Assembly (NCBI RefSeq): GCF_030700245.1
Contig: NZ_JAUYZI010000043.1
Coordinates: 1 to 49,711 of the forward strand
Reading direction: 5' to 3'
DNA length: 49,711 bases
From: Methylobacterium amylolyticum
GTDB taxonomy: Bacteria > Pseudomonadota > Alphaproteobacteria > Rhizobiales > Beijerinckiaceae
The notes beneath the pieces are model-generated. The model did no database searches. It was not told where the DNA came from and saw nothing but the letters and a program-made list of their open reading frames with translations. The position numbers were made by a program, and so were the translations under genes. This document shows positions 18,639 through 28,586 of this stretch, one piece after another (positions within the stretch are counted from its first letter, which is position 1; each line of letters opens with the position of its first letter).

Positions 18639-20324
18639 GTGCGCAACGGGATGTCGATCGCGGCCAAGCTCGGCCTGTGCCTCGCGATGATGGTGGTCCT
18701 GATCGCGGCTTTGGGCGGCCTGTCGCTCGCGGGCCTGCGCGAGGTCAACACCACCGCCGCCTCGCTGCGCGACGCGCGCGTGCCGGCGACCGATTCGCTC
18801 GGGCGGATCGGCGTGCTCGTGATGCGCCTGCGCACCAACGGCATCCGCCTGATCACCGCCGCCGATCCCGCCCTGAAGGCCGAGGTCGTGGCGACGCTCG
18901 CCAAGCGCAGGACCCAGCTCGCCGAGCAGTTCGCCCGCTACGAGGCGCTGCCGCTGTCCCCGGCGGAACGCGAGACCTACGGCGCGCTCCGCCGCCACCT
19001 CGCCGCCTACGAGGAGTTGCAGACGCAGGCGGCGGCGCGGGCGGCCGCGGGCGACGCGGCCGGCGCGCAGCAGATGTACAACACCGTGATGTCGACCGGC
19101 ATCAACGCCGTCACCGCCGAGTGGGACCGGCTGATCGACATGAACGCGGCCGCCACCGCCGCGAGCGGGGCCGAGATCGCGGCGGTCTACGACGCCGCCA
19201 ACGGGCGCACGCTGGCCCTCGGCGGCCTCGCGCTGCTGATCGCGCTGGGCGCCGCCCTCTACATGCAGCGCGGCGTCGGGCGGCCGCTGCGGGCTATGAC
19301 CGCGGCGATGCAGCGCCTCGCCGCCGGCGACACCGCCGCCGCGATCCCCGGCACCGACCGGAGCGACGAGATCGGCGCCATGGCCGCCAGCGTCGCGGTG
19401 TTCCGCGAGGGCCTGACCCGCGCCCGCGGCCTGGAGGAGGAGGCCGCGCTGGCCCGCGCCGGCGCCGAGGCCCAGCGCCGGGCGGCGATGCGCGACATGG
19501 CGGGCGCCTTCGAGAGCGCGGTCGGCGGGATCGTCGGCGGGGTGTCCTCGGCGGCCACCGAGCTGGAGGCCACGGCCCGCGGCCTGTCCGGCAGCGCCGC
19601 CGACGCCGCCGGGCGCACCGGCGCCGTCTCGGTCGCGGTCGAGGAGGCGGCGACCAATGTCGGCACGGTGGCGGCGGCGGCCGAGCAACTCGGCGCCTCG
19701 GTCCAGGAGATCGGCCGGCAGGTCGACGCCTCGGCGGGCCTCGCGCGGGAGGCGGTGGCCCAGGCCGGCGAGACCGCGACCCTGGTGGGGGATCTCAGCG
19801 CCGCGGCGGCCCGGGTTGGCGACGTCGTGGCGCTGATCTCCGGCATCGCCGCGCAGACCAACCTGCTCGCGCTCAACGCCACGATCGAGGCGGCCCGGGC
19901 CGGCGAGGCGGGCCGCGGCTTCGCGGTGGTCGCCGCCGAGGTCAAGGCGCTCGCCGGCCAGACCGCCCGGGCGACCGAGGAGATCTCGGGGCAGATCGCC
20001 CGGATCCAGTCGGCGACCGGGCAGGCGGTCGGCGCCATCGACGGGATCGGCGGGCGCATCCGCGAGATCAGCGCGGTCGCGACCTCGATCGCCGCGGCGG
20101 TGGAGCAGCAGGGCGCGGCGACCCAGGAGATCGTGCGCAACGTCGCCGAGGCGGCGGCCGGCACCGGCGCGGTCACCGGCAGCATCGGCGCGCTGGCCGG
20201 GGCGGCCGAGGAGACCGGCGCGGCGGCGAGCCAGGTGCTGGCGGCGGCCTCCGAGATGGCGCGCCAGTCCGAGCACCTCACCGCGGAGGTCGGCCGGTTC
20301 CTCGACACCGTGCGGGCGGCCTGA
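18639..20324 (+). CDS. Methyl-accepting chemotaxis protein
   Basis: The 561-residue inner-membrane receptor signals to CheA/CheW. The order is: N-terminal transmembrane helix (about 8-29), a helical periplasmic domain of about 155 residues resembling the four-helix-bundle MCP sensor, a second membrane helix (about 189-207), a HAMP linker (about 208-262, with RPLRAMTAAMQRLAAGD), and the long signalling coiled coil. Its conserved hairpin tip is IAAQTNLLALNATIEAARAG near 405-424. No C-terminal pentapeptide tether is present. GTG 18639 is preferred because GGGAGG lies eight bases upstream; ATG 18651 is the alternative. It stands alone with no che genes nearby, so the ligand is unknown. Confidence 0.92.
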   Translation: MRNGMSIAAKLGLCLAMMVVLIAALGGLSLAGLREVNTTAASLRDARVPATDSLGRIGVLVMRLRTNGIRLITAADPALKAEVVATLAKRRTQLAEQFARYEALPLSPAERETYGALRRHLAAYEELQTQAAARAAAGDAAGAQQMYNTVMSTGINAVTAEWDRLIDMNAAATAASGAEIAAVYDAANGRTLALGGLALLIALGAALYMQRGVGRPLRAMTAAMQRLAAGDTAAAIPGTDRSDEIGAMAASVAVFREGLTRARGLEEEAALARAGAEAQRRAAMRDMAGAFESAVGGIVGGVSSAATELEATARGLSGSAADAAGRTGAVSVAVEEAATNVGTVAAAAEQLGASVQEIGRQVDASAGLAREAVAQAGETATLVGDLSAAAARVGDVVALISGIAAQTNLLALNATIEAARAGEAGRGFAVVAAEVKALAGQTARATEEISGQIARIQSATGQAVGAIDGIGGRIREISAVATSIAAAVEQQGAATQEIVRNVAEAAAGTGAVTGSIGALAGAAEETGAAASQVLAAASEMARQSEHLTAEVGRFLDTVRAA

Positions 20325-20376
20325 GACGGCTCGCCCCGGCGCCGGAATCGGTTAAGCTCCGCCCTCGCCGCGAATC

Positions 20377-20394
20377 GCCCCGCCTCCGCGGGGC
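20377..20394 (+). terminator. GC-rich hairpin between the chemotaxis and macroglobulin genes
   Basis: GCCCCGC-CTCC-GCGGGGC forms a perfect 7-bp stem with a 4-base loop 52 bp after the MCP stop and 19 bp before the next start. There is no T-tract, so it could be a weak terminator or a leader hairpin covering the following ribosome binding site (GGGAGGGCAGGG). Confidence 0.3.
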
Positions 20395-20412
20395 TCCGGG
20401 AGGGCAGGGCCG

Positions 20413-23400
20413 ATGCGCTGGTTCGGGACGGTCGCGGGCGGCCTCGCCGCCCTGAGCCTGACGCTCGCCGGGGCCGCGGCGCAGACGCCCGCGGCCCAGA
20501 CACCGACGATCCAGACACCGACAGCCCAGACACCGGCGAGCCAGACGCCCGCGTCCCGCGCCCCGGCGCGGCCCGCCGCCGCTGCCCCGGTCCAGAAGAC
20601 CTTCCTGCGGCCGGCGCTGGCGAGCGACGCGGTGCGGCTCGAAGCCGCCCTCAAGGGCGAGGCCGGGGGCCCGCTGAAGCCCGCGGCGCAGTCCCGCCGC
20701 GACGGCGAGGCGCTGCTCGCGGCCGACAAGCCGGCCGAGGCGCTGACGCCGCTCACGGCCGCGGTCGCCGCCGACCCCGCCGATCCCCGCAACTGGCAGG
20801 CCTACGCCCGGGCGGCCCAGGCCGCCGCGGGGGAGACGGAGGAGCGGGACTACCAGGGCCGCGCCCGCCTGCGCGGCCGGGCGCTGGCGGCGGCCTACCG
20901 CGCCTACGAGCGGTCCCGCTCCGCCGCCGACGCCGCGGCCTCGCTGGCGCTGCTCGGCGAGACCCAGGCCGAGCAGGAAGAGTGGCGGCCGGCGCTCGAC
21001 GCCTACGCGGCGAGCCTCGCGCTCGCCGACGCGGGCGCCGTGCGCGAGGCCTACGAGACCCTGCGCGCCGAGCACGGCTTCCGCATCCTCGACTACAAGG
21101 TCGATTCCGACGCGGCCGCCCCGCGCCTGTGCTTCACCTTCTCGGAGGCGGTGGCGCCGAAGGCCGACTTCGCGCCCTACCTCGCGGTCGCCGGCAGCGC
21201 CGGGGCGGCGGTGACGGGGGAGGGCAATCAGGTCTGCGTCGACGGGCTCAAGCACGGCAGCCGCTACGCGGTGGTGGTGCGCCCGGGCCTGCCCTCGGCC
21301 GTGGGCGAGAGCCTGCTCAAGGCCGCCGACTACGAGGTCTACGTGCGCGACCGCGCCCCGCAGGTGCGGTTCACCGGCCGCAACTACGTCCTGCCCCGCA
21401 CCGGACAGGCCGGCGTGCCCCTGGTCTCGGTGAACGCGCCCAAGCTCGACGTCGAGGTGCTGCGCATCGGCGACCGCGGCCTGCTGCCGACGCTGCGCTC
21501 GGAGGACTTCCTCAGCCAGCTCAGCGGGTCCACGGCCCGCTCGCTCGCCGCCGAGAAGGGCGTGCGCGTCTGGAAGGGCACGCTCGACACCGCCAAGGCC
21601 GAGCTGAACCAGGAGGCGGTGACCGCCTTTCCCGTCCTCCAGGCGGTCGGCCGGCTGGAGCCCGGCATCTACGTGATGCTGGCGCAGGCCTCCGGCACGG
21701 CACCCGCCTCCGACGAGGACGGCGGCTACGAGCAGCAGGCGACCCAGTGGTTCGTGGTCTCCGACCTCGGGCTGACCGCCACCAAGGGCCGGGACGGGGT
21801 GCACGTGTTCCTGCGCTCGCTCAGCTCTGCGGCGGTCACGCCCGGCGCCGAGATCCGCCTGATCGCCCGCAACAACGAGGTGCTGGCGGCGAAGAAGACC
21901 GACGCGCAGGGCCACGCGGCCTTCGATCCGGGGCTTGCCCGGGGGGAGGGCGGGGCGGCCCCGAGCCTCGTCGTGGCGCAGTCGGGCGACGATTACGGCT
22001 TCCTCGACCTCGCGCTCGGCGCCTTCGACCTGACCGACCGCGGCGTGAAGGGCCGCCCCGAGACCGGCGGCCTCGACGCCTACGTGTTCACCGAGCGCGG
22101 AGTCTACCGCTCCGGCGAGACGGTCCAGATCACCGCCCTGCTGCGCGATCCCCGCGGCACCGCGGTGCCGGGGTTGCCGCTGACCCTCGTGGTCAAGCGC
22201 CCGGACGGGGTCGAGTACCGCCGCGTCTCGGTGCCGGACGGCGGCCTCGGCGGGCGGGCGCTGCCGCTCGCGCTCCTGTCGGGGGCGATGCACGGCACGT
22301 GGCGGATCGCCGCCTACACCGATCCGAAGGCGCCCGCGGTCGGCGAGACCAGCTTCCTCCTGGAAGACTACGTCCCCGAGCGGCTGGAGGTGACCCTCAA
22401 GCCCGCGCAGGCGGCCCTGCGTAAGGGCGAGCCGGCGGGCGTCGCGGTCGCTGCGCGCTACCTCTACGGCGCGCCGGGCGCCGGGCTCGACGTGTCGGGC
22501 AGCGTCACGGTCGCGCCGGCCAAGGCCAGCGGCGTGCCGGGCCTGGAGGGCTTCTCGGTCGGCCTCGACGACGAGCAGATCGAGCCGACCACCCAGGAAC
22601 TCGCCTCGCACGCCACCACCGACGCGCAGGGCGCGGCGACCGTGTCCGTTCCGATCCCCGAGGTCGCGGCCCCGCGGCCGATGGAGGCGAAGATCACCCT
22701 CGCGGTCGGCGAGCCCGGCGGGCGGGCGCTGTCGCGCAGCCTCACCCTGCCGATCCTGCCCGCCGCGCCGGTGCTGGCGGTGCGCAAGACCTTCGGCGAG
22801 CTGAAGGAGGGCGGCATCGCCGGGTTCGAGCTGGTGCTCGCCGCCCCCGACGGGCGGCGGCTGGCGAAGCCCGGCGTCACCTGGAGCCTGTCGCGGGTCG
22901 AGCGCAGCTACCAGTGGTATCGGGCCGACGGGCGCTGGTCGTTCGAGCCGGTGAAGACCGCCCGGCGCGTGGCGGGCGGGACGGTCGACCTCGCGGCCGA
23001 GGCACCCAGGAAGATCGAGGCGCCGGTCGGGCTCGGGCATTACCGGCTCGACGTGTCGGCGCCCGGCGCGCCGGAGGCCGCCGCGAGCCTCGGCTTCGAC
23101 GTGGGCTGGGGCGGCTCGGAGACGGCGCAGGCGCCCGACCTCCTCGACCTCACCCTCGACAAGGCGGCCTACGCGGCCGGCGACACGCTGCGGGCCCAGA
23201 TCAACCCGGGCTTCAAGGGGCAGGCGAGCGTGCTGGTGGTCGGCGACCGGGTGCACGAGACCGTGGAGGTCGCTGTGCCCGAGGGCGGCACCACGGTGAG
23301 CCTGCCGGTCAAGGCCGAGTGGGGCACGGGGGCCTACCTCGTGGCCACCGCCTACCGCCCCCTCGATCAGGCGGCCAAGCGCCTGCCGGGCCGGGCGCTG

Positions 23401-25758
23401 GGGCTCGCGTGGTTCTCGGTCGACCGCCCGGCCCGCAGCCTCTCCGTCACGGTCGACGCGCCGGAGAAGACCCGTCCGCGCCAGGACCTGACCCTGCCGG
23501 TGCGGGTGGCCGGGCTGAAGCCCGGCGAGGAGGCGCGGATCGTGGTCGCGCTGGTCGATGTCGGCATCCTCAACCTCACCCGCTACGAGGCGCCGGACCC
23601 GACCCGGTACTTCCTCGGCCAGAAGGCGCTCGGGCCGGAGCTGCGCGACCTCTACGGCTACCTGATCGACGGCATGCAGGGCACGGTCGGCGCCATCCGC
23701 TCCGGCGGCGACGCGGGCAGCGGGGAACTCGCCGACGCGCCGCCGACCCAGGCGCCGCTGGCGCTCTACTCCGGTATCGTCGCGGTGGCGGCGGACGGGA
23801 CCGCGCGGGTCACGTTCCCGCTCCCGGCCTTCAACGGCACCGGCCGGGTGATGGTCACCGCCTGGACCGGCGGGCGGGTGGGGCAGGCGCAGGCCGACGT
23901 GATCATCCGCGACCCCGTGGTGCTCACCGCCACGACGCCCCGCTTCCTCGATATCGGCGACCGCTCGCGGCTGTTCGTGGCGCTCGACAACGTCGAGGGC
24001 CCGGCGGGCGACTACGCCCTCGACCTCGACCCCGCCGGCCCGGTCGTGGTCGGCGCCGACGCCCTGCACCGGAGCGTCCGGCTGGAGGCCGGGGACAGGG
24101 CGCAGGTCGCGATCCCGCTGACCGCCGCGGGACCGGGCACCGCCCGGCTCGACCTCGCGCTCACCGGCCCCGGCCTGACCGGCAGCCTCGGCCAGAGCTT
24201 CTCCCTCGGCATCGCGCCGGGCACGGGGGCGCTGCTGCGCCGCTCGGTCCGCACGCTGGCGCCGGGCGAGAGCCTTCAGATCGGCGCCGACCTCCTCGCC
24301 GACGTGATCCCGGGGACCGGCAGCGTCTCGGTCTCGGCCTCGGCGCTGCCCGGGCTCGACGTGCCGGCGCTGCTGCGGGCGCTCGACCGCTACCCCTACG
24401 GCTGCTCCGAGCAGATCGTCAGCCGGGCGATGCCGCTCCTCTACGTCAACCGGCTGGCGGCGCTGGACCGGCTCGCCCTCGACGCCGACGCGGACGGGCG
24501 GGTGCGCGAGGCGATCGAGCGGCTGCTCGGGCGCCAGGATTCGAGCGGCGATTTCGGCCTGTGGTCGGCGCAGGGGGCGAACGACCTGTGGCTCTCGGCC
24601 TACGTCACCGACTTCCTGACCCGCGCCCGCGAGCGCGGCTTCGCGGTGCCCCAGACCGCCTTCGCGCAGGCGCTGGACCGGATGCGCAACGCGGTCGCCA
24701 ACACCACGGAGGTGCGCGACGGCGGCGCCGACCTCGCCTACGCGGCCTACGTGCTCGCCCGCAACGGCCGCCCGGTGATGGGCGACCTGCGCTACCTCGC
24801 CGACACCAAGCTCGCCGAGTTCCGCACGGCGCTCGGCCGGGCGCAGATCGCCGCCGCCCTGGCGCTGCTCGGCGACCGGGGGCGGGCGGCCCGCACCATG
24901 GACTCCGCGGTGTCGGCCCTGCGCACCGAGCGGGACGGCGGCGGCTACCGGGCCGATTACGGCTCGCGCCTGCGCGACGGCGCCGGGCTGATCACGCTGG
25001 CCGCCGAGACCGGGCTGGCGCAGGGGGCGCTCGCCCCCTCCGCCGCGGTGATCGGCGAGGAGCGCGGCGACACCCGCCCGACCAGCACCCAGGAGAACGC
25101 GTGGCTGGTGCTCGCCGCGCAATCCCTGTCGAAGGAGGCGGCGGGCCTGTCGTTCAGCCTCGACGGGGCCACCCAGGCCGGGCCGCTCGCCCGGGTCTAC
25201 CGCGCGGCCGACCTCGCGGGGGGCGCGCGCAGCCTCGTCAACACCGGCCGCGAGCCGGTGCAGGTGGCGCTCGGCATCGACGGCAACCCGCTGACGCCCG
25301 AGCCCGCCGAGTCCCGGGGCTACACGGTGGCGCGCAGCCTTCACCGGCTCGACGGCAGCGCGGTCGATCCGCGGGCGATCCGCCAGAACGACCGCCTCGT
25401 GGTGGTGCTGAAGGTGACCGAGGCCAAGGCCGCGGCCGCGCGCCTGCTCCTCGTCGACCGCCTGCCCGCCGGGCTGGAGATCGACAACCCGCGGCTGCTC
25501 GACGCCGACGCGCTCCAGGGCCTCAGCTTCGCCAAGTCGGACGTGCAGCCGGTCCACACCGAGTTCCGCGACGACCGGTTCGTGGCGGCCTACGAGCGCA
25601 CCCCCGACCAGCCGGCCTTCCTCACCGTCGCCTACGTGGTGCGGGCGGTCTCGCCGGGGACCTACGTGCACCCCGCCGCCAGCGTCGAGGACATGTACCG
25701 GCCGGCCCGCTTCGGGCGGACGGGCTTCGGCACGGTGGAGATCGGGGCGGCCCGGTGA
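20413..25758 (+). CDS. Alpha-2-macroglobulin family protein
   Basis: At 1781 residues this is a full-length bacterial alpha-2-macroglobulin, a periplasmic protease trap thought to protect the cell when its envelope is breached. The signal peptide (MRWFGTVAGGLAALSLTLAG, cleavage near AAA-Q) lacks a lipobox. Five QTPxx repeats and an Ala/Pro linker follow, then a helical TPR-like stretch to about 210. The MG domains include AYVFTERGVYRSGETVQITA around 559-578, and PTQAPLALYSGIVAVAADG lies around 1112-1130. The thioester site is GCSEQ with Cys1331 and Gln1334, fitting C-x-E-Q. The usual partner pbpC is not adjacent; an OprB porin follows after 10 bp. The long minus-strand frame opposite it is a GC-bias shadow. 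Confidence 0.92.
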   Translation: MRWFGTVAGGLAALSLTLAGAAAQTPAAQTPTIQTPTAQTPASQTPASRAPARPAAAAPVQKTFLRPALASDAVRLEAALKGEAGGPLKPAAQSRRDGEALLAADKPAEALTPLTAAVAADPADPRNWQAYARAAQAAAGETEERDYQGRARLRGRALAAAYRAYERSRSAADAAASLALLGETQAEQEEWRPALDAYAASLALADAGAVREAYETLRAEHGFRILDYKVDSDAAAPRLCFTFSEAVAPKADFAPYLAVAGSAGAAVTGEGNQVCVDGLKHGSRYAVVVRPGLPSAVGESLLKAADYEVYVRDRAPQVRFTGRNYVLPRTGQAGVPLVSVNAPKLDVEVLRIGDRGLLPTLRSEDFLSQLSGSTARSLAAEKGVRVWKGTLDTAKAELNQEAVTAFPVLQAVGRLEPGIYVMLAQASGTAPASDEDGGYEQQATQWFVVSDLGLTATKGRDGVHVFLRSLSSAAVTPGAEIRLIARNNEVLAAKKTDAQGHAAFDPGLARGEGGAAPSLVVAQSGDDYGFLDLALGAFDLTDRGVKGRPETGGLDAYVFTERGVYRSGETVQITALLRDPRGTAVPGLPLTLVVKRPDGVEYRRVSVPDGGLGGRALPLALLSGAMHGTWRIAAYTDPKAPAVGETSFLLEDYVPERLEVTLKPAQAALRKGEPAGVAVAARYLYGAPGAGLDVSGSVTVAPAKASGVPGLEGFSVGLDDEQIEPTTQELASHATTDAQGAATVSVPIPEVAAPRPMEAKITLAVGEPGGRALSRSLTLPILPAAPVLAVRKTFGELKEGGIAGFELVLAAPDGRRLAKPGVTWSLSRVERSYQWYRADGRWSFEPVKTARRVAGGTVDLAAEAPRKIEAPVGLGHYRLDVSAPGAPEAAASLGFDVGWGGSETAQAPDLLDLTLDKAAYAAGDTLRAQINPGFKGQASVLVVGDRVHETVEVAVPEGGTTVSLPVKAEWGTGAYLVATAYRPLDQAAKRLPGRALGLAWFSVDRPARSLSVTVDAPEKTRPRQDLTLPVRVAGLKPGEEARIVVALVDVGILNLTRYEAPDPTRYFLGQKALGPELRDLYGYLIDGMQGTVGAIRSGGDAGSGELADAPPTQAPLALYSGIVAVAADGTARVTFPLPAFNGTGRVMVTAWTGGRVGQAQADVIIRDPVVLTATTPRFLDIGDRSRLFVALDNVEGPAGDYALDLDPAGPVVVGADALHRSVRLEAGDRAQVAIPLTAAGPGTARLDLALTGPGLTGSLGQSFSLGIAPGTGALLRRSVRTLAPGESLQIGADLLADVIPGTGSVSVSASALPGLDVPALLRALDRYPYGCSEQIVSRAMPLLYVNRLAALDRLALDADADGRVREAIERLLGRQDSSGDFGLWSAQGANDLWLSAYVTDFLTRARERGFAVPQTAFAQALDRMRNAVANTTEVRDGGADLAYAAYVLARNGRPVMGDLRYLADTKLAEFRTALGRAQIAAALALLGDRGRAARTMDSAVSALRTERDGGGYRADYGSRLRDGAGLITLAAETGLAQGALAPSAAVIGEERGDTRPTSTQENAWLVLAAQSLSKEAAGLSFSLDGATQAGPLARVYRAADLAGGARSLVNTGREPVQVALGIDGNPLTPEPAESRGYTVARSLHRLDGSAVDPRAIRQNDRLVVVLKVTEAKAAAARLLLVDRLPAGLEIDNPRLLDADALQGLSFAKSDVQPVHTEFRDDRFVAAYERTPDQPAFLTVAYVVRAVSPGTYVHPAASVEDMYRPARFGRTGFGTVEIGAAR
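20482..20556 (+). repeat. Five 15-bp tandem repeats encoding QTPxx
   Basis: Five consecutive 15-bp units, each starting CAGACGCCC or CAGACACCG, encode QTPAA, QTPTI, QTPTA, QTPAS, QTPAS just after the signal peptide of the macroglobulin. They form an extended linker and, being in frame, can change copy number without breaking the gene. Confidence 0.9.
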
Positions 25759-25768
25759 CCGCGCGGGC

Positions 25769-27247
25769 ATGAGGATGGCGGCCGCGCACGGGGCGCCGGG
25801 GATGCGCGCGGCGGCGGCGGCCGTGTGGGCGCTCGCCGCGACGGCGGCGGCGGCGCAAGGAAGCCGGCCGGTCTACGAGGGCGCGGGCAACGATCCCCGC
25901 GTCTCGGTCGCGCAGCCGGAATCGACCAGCCAGTCGTCGGGCGGCTACATGCGCTCGATCGCGCCCGCGCTCGGACCGATCGGCGACCCGCTCGGGCTGC
26001 GGCCCACGCTGAAGGCGCGCGGGATCGAGTACGGCCTCTCCTATTTCCTCGACATCCTCGGCAACCCGCGCGGGGGCGTGCGCCGCGGCGCGATCGTCGA
26101 GGACCGGCTGAACCTGCGGCTCAACCTCGACCTGGAGCGGCTGGCGGGCTGGGAGGGCGCCACCGCCCACGCCAACGCCTACTTCATCCACGGCACCGGC
26201 CTGTCGCGCTACTACGTCGGCAACCTGCTCACCACCAGCGTGATCGAGGCGCTCCCGTCCTCGCGCCTCTACGTGCTGTGGCTCGACCAGCAACTGTTCG
26301 ACAACACGCTCGGCGTGCGGATCGGCCAGCAGGGGGCCGACACCGAGTTCTTCGTCAGCCAGACCGCCACCCTGTTCGTGAACTCGACCTTCGGCTGGCC
26401 CGCCATCACCGGGCTCGACCTGCCGAGCGGCGGCCCGGCCTACCCGCTGGCGACGCCGGCGATCCGGGCCAAGTACGTGCCGGGCAACGGCTTCTCGCTC
26501 CAGGTCGGGCTCTACGACGGCGATCCCGCCGGCGCCAACCGGCCCGGCAACACCGTCGACCCGCAGCGGCTCGATCCGGCGGGCACCGCCTTCCGGCTGC
26601 GCGATCCGGCCCTGCTGATCGCCGAGGCGACCTACGCCTACAACACCCGACCCGGATCGGCGGGGCTGCCGGGCGACATCACCATCGGCGGCTGGCGGCA
26701 TGCCGGCCGGTTCGCGAGCCTGCGCACCGACATCACCGGCCTGCCGCTCGCCGACCCGAACGCGGCGGGCTTCGGCCGGCGCCTGCGCGGCAATGCCGGG
26801 ATCTACGCGATCTACGACCAGACCCTCTACCAGGAGCCCGGCAAGGACGACGAGGGGCTCGGCTTCTTCGTGCGCGCCGCCTACTCGCCGAGCCGCTCCA
26901 GCCTGATCGACGCCTACCTGGACGCGGGCCTCGCCTACCGGGGCCTGATCCCCGGCCGCGACGCCGACACGGTGGGGGTGAGCGTCGCCTACGCCCGGAT
27001 CGGCGGCGACGCCCGCGGCGCCGACGACGACACGATCCGGTTCACCGGGCGGCCGATGCCGCGGCGGCGGGCGGAGAGCGTGATCGAGGTCACCTATCAG
27101 GCGGTCGTGGCGCCGGGCTTCACGGTCCAGCCCGACGTGCAGCTCGTCCTGCATCCCGGCGGCGGCATCGCCGATCCGCGCGACCCGAATGCCGGGCGCG
27201 TCAAGAACGCGCTCGTCCTCGGGATCCGCGCGGCGGTGCATTACTGA
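25769..27247 (+). CDS. OprB-like carbohydrate porin
   Basis: The 492-residue outer-membrane protein resembles the carbohydrate-selective OprB porin family. A signal peptide is visible (AAAAAVWALAATAAAAQG, cleavage near residue 30). The mature part alternates aromatic and polar residues as in beta-barrels. Family-like stretches are GIEYGLSYFLDILGNPRGG, LNLRLNLDLERLAGWEG, LYVLWLDQQLFDNTLGVRIG, and a terminal AVHY ending in an aromatic residue, as needed for barrel insertion. The ATG at 25769 is 10 bp after the macroglobulin stop, so the two are probably cotranscribed; ATG 25775 or 25802 would also leave a good signal peptide. The substrate is not evident. Confidence 0.85.
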   Translation: MRMAAAHGAPGMRAAAAAVWALAATAAAAQGSRPVYEGAGNDPRVSVAQPESTSQSSGGYMRSIAPALGPIGDPLGLRPTLKARGIEYGLSYFLDILGNPRGGVRRGAIVEDRLNLRLNLDLERLAGWEGATAHANAYFIHGTGLSRYYVGNLLTTSVIEALPSSRLYVLWLDQQLFDNTLGVRIGQQGADTEFFVSQTATLFVNSTFGWPAITGLDLPSGGPAYPLATPAIRAKYVPGNGFSLQVGLYDGDPAGANRPGNTVDPQRLDPAGTAFRLRDPALLIAEATYAYNTRPGSAGLPGDITIGGWRHAGRFASLRTDITGLPLADPNAAGFGRRLRGNAGIYAIYDQTLYQEPGKDDEGLGFFVRAAYSPSRSSLIDAYLDAGLAYRGLIPGRDADTVGVSVAYARIGGDARGADDDTIRFTGRPMPRRRAESVIEVTYQAVVAPGFTVQPDVQLVLHPGGGIADPRDPNAGRVKNALVLGIRAAVHY

Positions 27248-27400
27248 GCCCCGGCCAACAGGCCCCGACGTCGGCACCGCAGTCGACACCGCATTGCAGC
27301 ACGAACATGGTGCATTGCGGAACCCGCGCCGACGCCATGGCTTCTCCCAGGTCGCACCGACGCGCCTCACCGCGCCTCAACGCCCTGGAGACGGAGCCCG

Positions 27401-28522
27401 ATGTCGAACATCGACGCCCTCGCCCGCGCCGCGGCCGCCTGGCTCGCGTGGCTGCCGTGGTGGGTCGAGAGCCTGCTGCTGGTCGGCGGCTGCTGCGCCG
27501 TGATCTGGCCCGTGCACGGGATCGCCTTCCGCACCCTGAAGCGGGCAGTGGCGGACCGCAGCCTGTTCTGGCGCTCGCTGGTGGCGCGGACCCGCGGGCC
27601 GAGCCGGCTGGCGCTGCTGATCGTGGCGATCAGCGCCGCCTCGGCCACCGCGCCCCTGACCTGGGAGGTGCGGATCGTCCTCAACCAGATCCTGCTCGTC
27701 GCCTTCGTCACCCTGGTCGGCTGGTGCTGCGCCACGGCGCTGCACATCGCCACGGTGATCTACCTGCGCCGGTTCAAGCTCGACGCGGAGGACAACCTGC
27801 TGGCGCGCAAGCACTTCACGCAGGTGCGCATCCTGGAGCGCGCCGCGGTGACGCTGGTGGCGCTGCTGACGGTCTCGGTCGCGCTGATGACCTTCGAGCC
27901 GGTGCGCCAGTACGGCGTCAGCCTGCTCGCCTCGGCGGGCGCCGCCGGGCTGATCCTCGGCCTCGCAATGCAGCCGGTCCTGTCGAACCTCGTGGCCGGC
28001 ATCCAGATCGCCATCACCCAGCCGATCCGGATCGAGGACGCGATCATCGTCGAGAACGAGTGGGGCTGGGTGGAGGAGATCACCGCCACCTACGTGGTGG
28101 TGCGCCTCTGGGACTGGCGCCGCCTCGTGCTGCCGCTGACCTACTTCATCCAGAAGCCGTTCCAGAACTGGACCCGGGACGGCGCCTCGCTGATCGGCAG
28201 CGTATTCCTCTACCTCGACCACCGCGCGCCGGTGGCGCGGATGCGGGAGCGGCTCGCCGAGATCGCCGCCGCCCAGCCCCTGTGGGACGGCAACGTCGTC
28301 AACCTCCAGGTCTCGGACGCGAAGGAGACGGTCATCGAGGTGCGGATGCTGGTCAGCGCCCGCAACGCCCCCCAGGCCTGGGACCTGCGCTGCGCGGTGC
28401 GCGAGGCGATGATCGCGTGGCTCCAGGCGGAGCACCCGGAGGCGCTGCCGCGCCAGCGCGCCGAGTGGAGCGAGGCCGTGCCGCGCCGGGACGCGCTGCG
28501 GGGGGAGCGGATCGCCGCGTGA
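27401..28522 (+). CDS. Mechanosensitive ion channel family protein (MscS-like)
   Basis: The 373-residue inner-membrane protein has about four N-terminal hydrophobic helices and a typical MscS pore and beta domain. The pore helix is YGVSLLASAGAAGLILGLAM, followed by QPVLSNLVAGIQIAITQPIR and the beta-domain run IIVENEWGWVEEITATYVVV, then LPLTYFIQKPFQNWTR. The glycine/alanine pattern of the pore helix matches the tension-gated MscS family. A vestibule-type C-terminal domain follows. ATG 27401 follows ACGGAG at a suitable distance. The gene lies 153 bp after the porin, in the same direction. Osmotic release is the expected role, but MscS-like paralogues vary widely. Confidence 0.92.
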   Translation: MSNIDALARAAAAWLAWLPWWVESLLLVGGCCAVIWPVHGIAFRTLKRAVADRSLFWRSLVARTRGPSRLALLIVAISAASATAPLTWEVRIVLNQILLVAFVTLVGWCCATALHIATVIYLRRFKLDAEDNLLARKHFTQVRILERAAVTLVALLTVSVALMTFEPVRQYGVSLLASAGAAGLILGLAMQPVLSNLVAGIQIAITQPIRIEDAIIVENEWGWVEEITATYVVVRLWDWRRLVLPLTYFIQKPFQNWTRDGASLIGSVFLYLDHRAPVARMRERLAEIAAAQPLWDGNVVNLQVSDAKETVIEVRMLVSARNAPQAWDLRCAVREAMIAWLQAEHPEALPRQRAEWSEAVPRRDALRGERIAA

Positions 28523-28586
28523 GTCCGGCTTCTGCGCCGTCTCGCGCATTGCCAGCGCCCGCACCACCGCTCAGAATGGCGTGACG

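Noticed and set aside
20278..25770. A 1830-residue open frame on the minus strand opposite the alpha-2-macroglobulin gene
   Set aside because: Its composition (Arg/Gly/Ala/His-rich, no domains) and the intact macroglobulin on the other strand show it is a GC-bias shadow.
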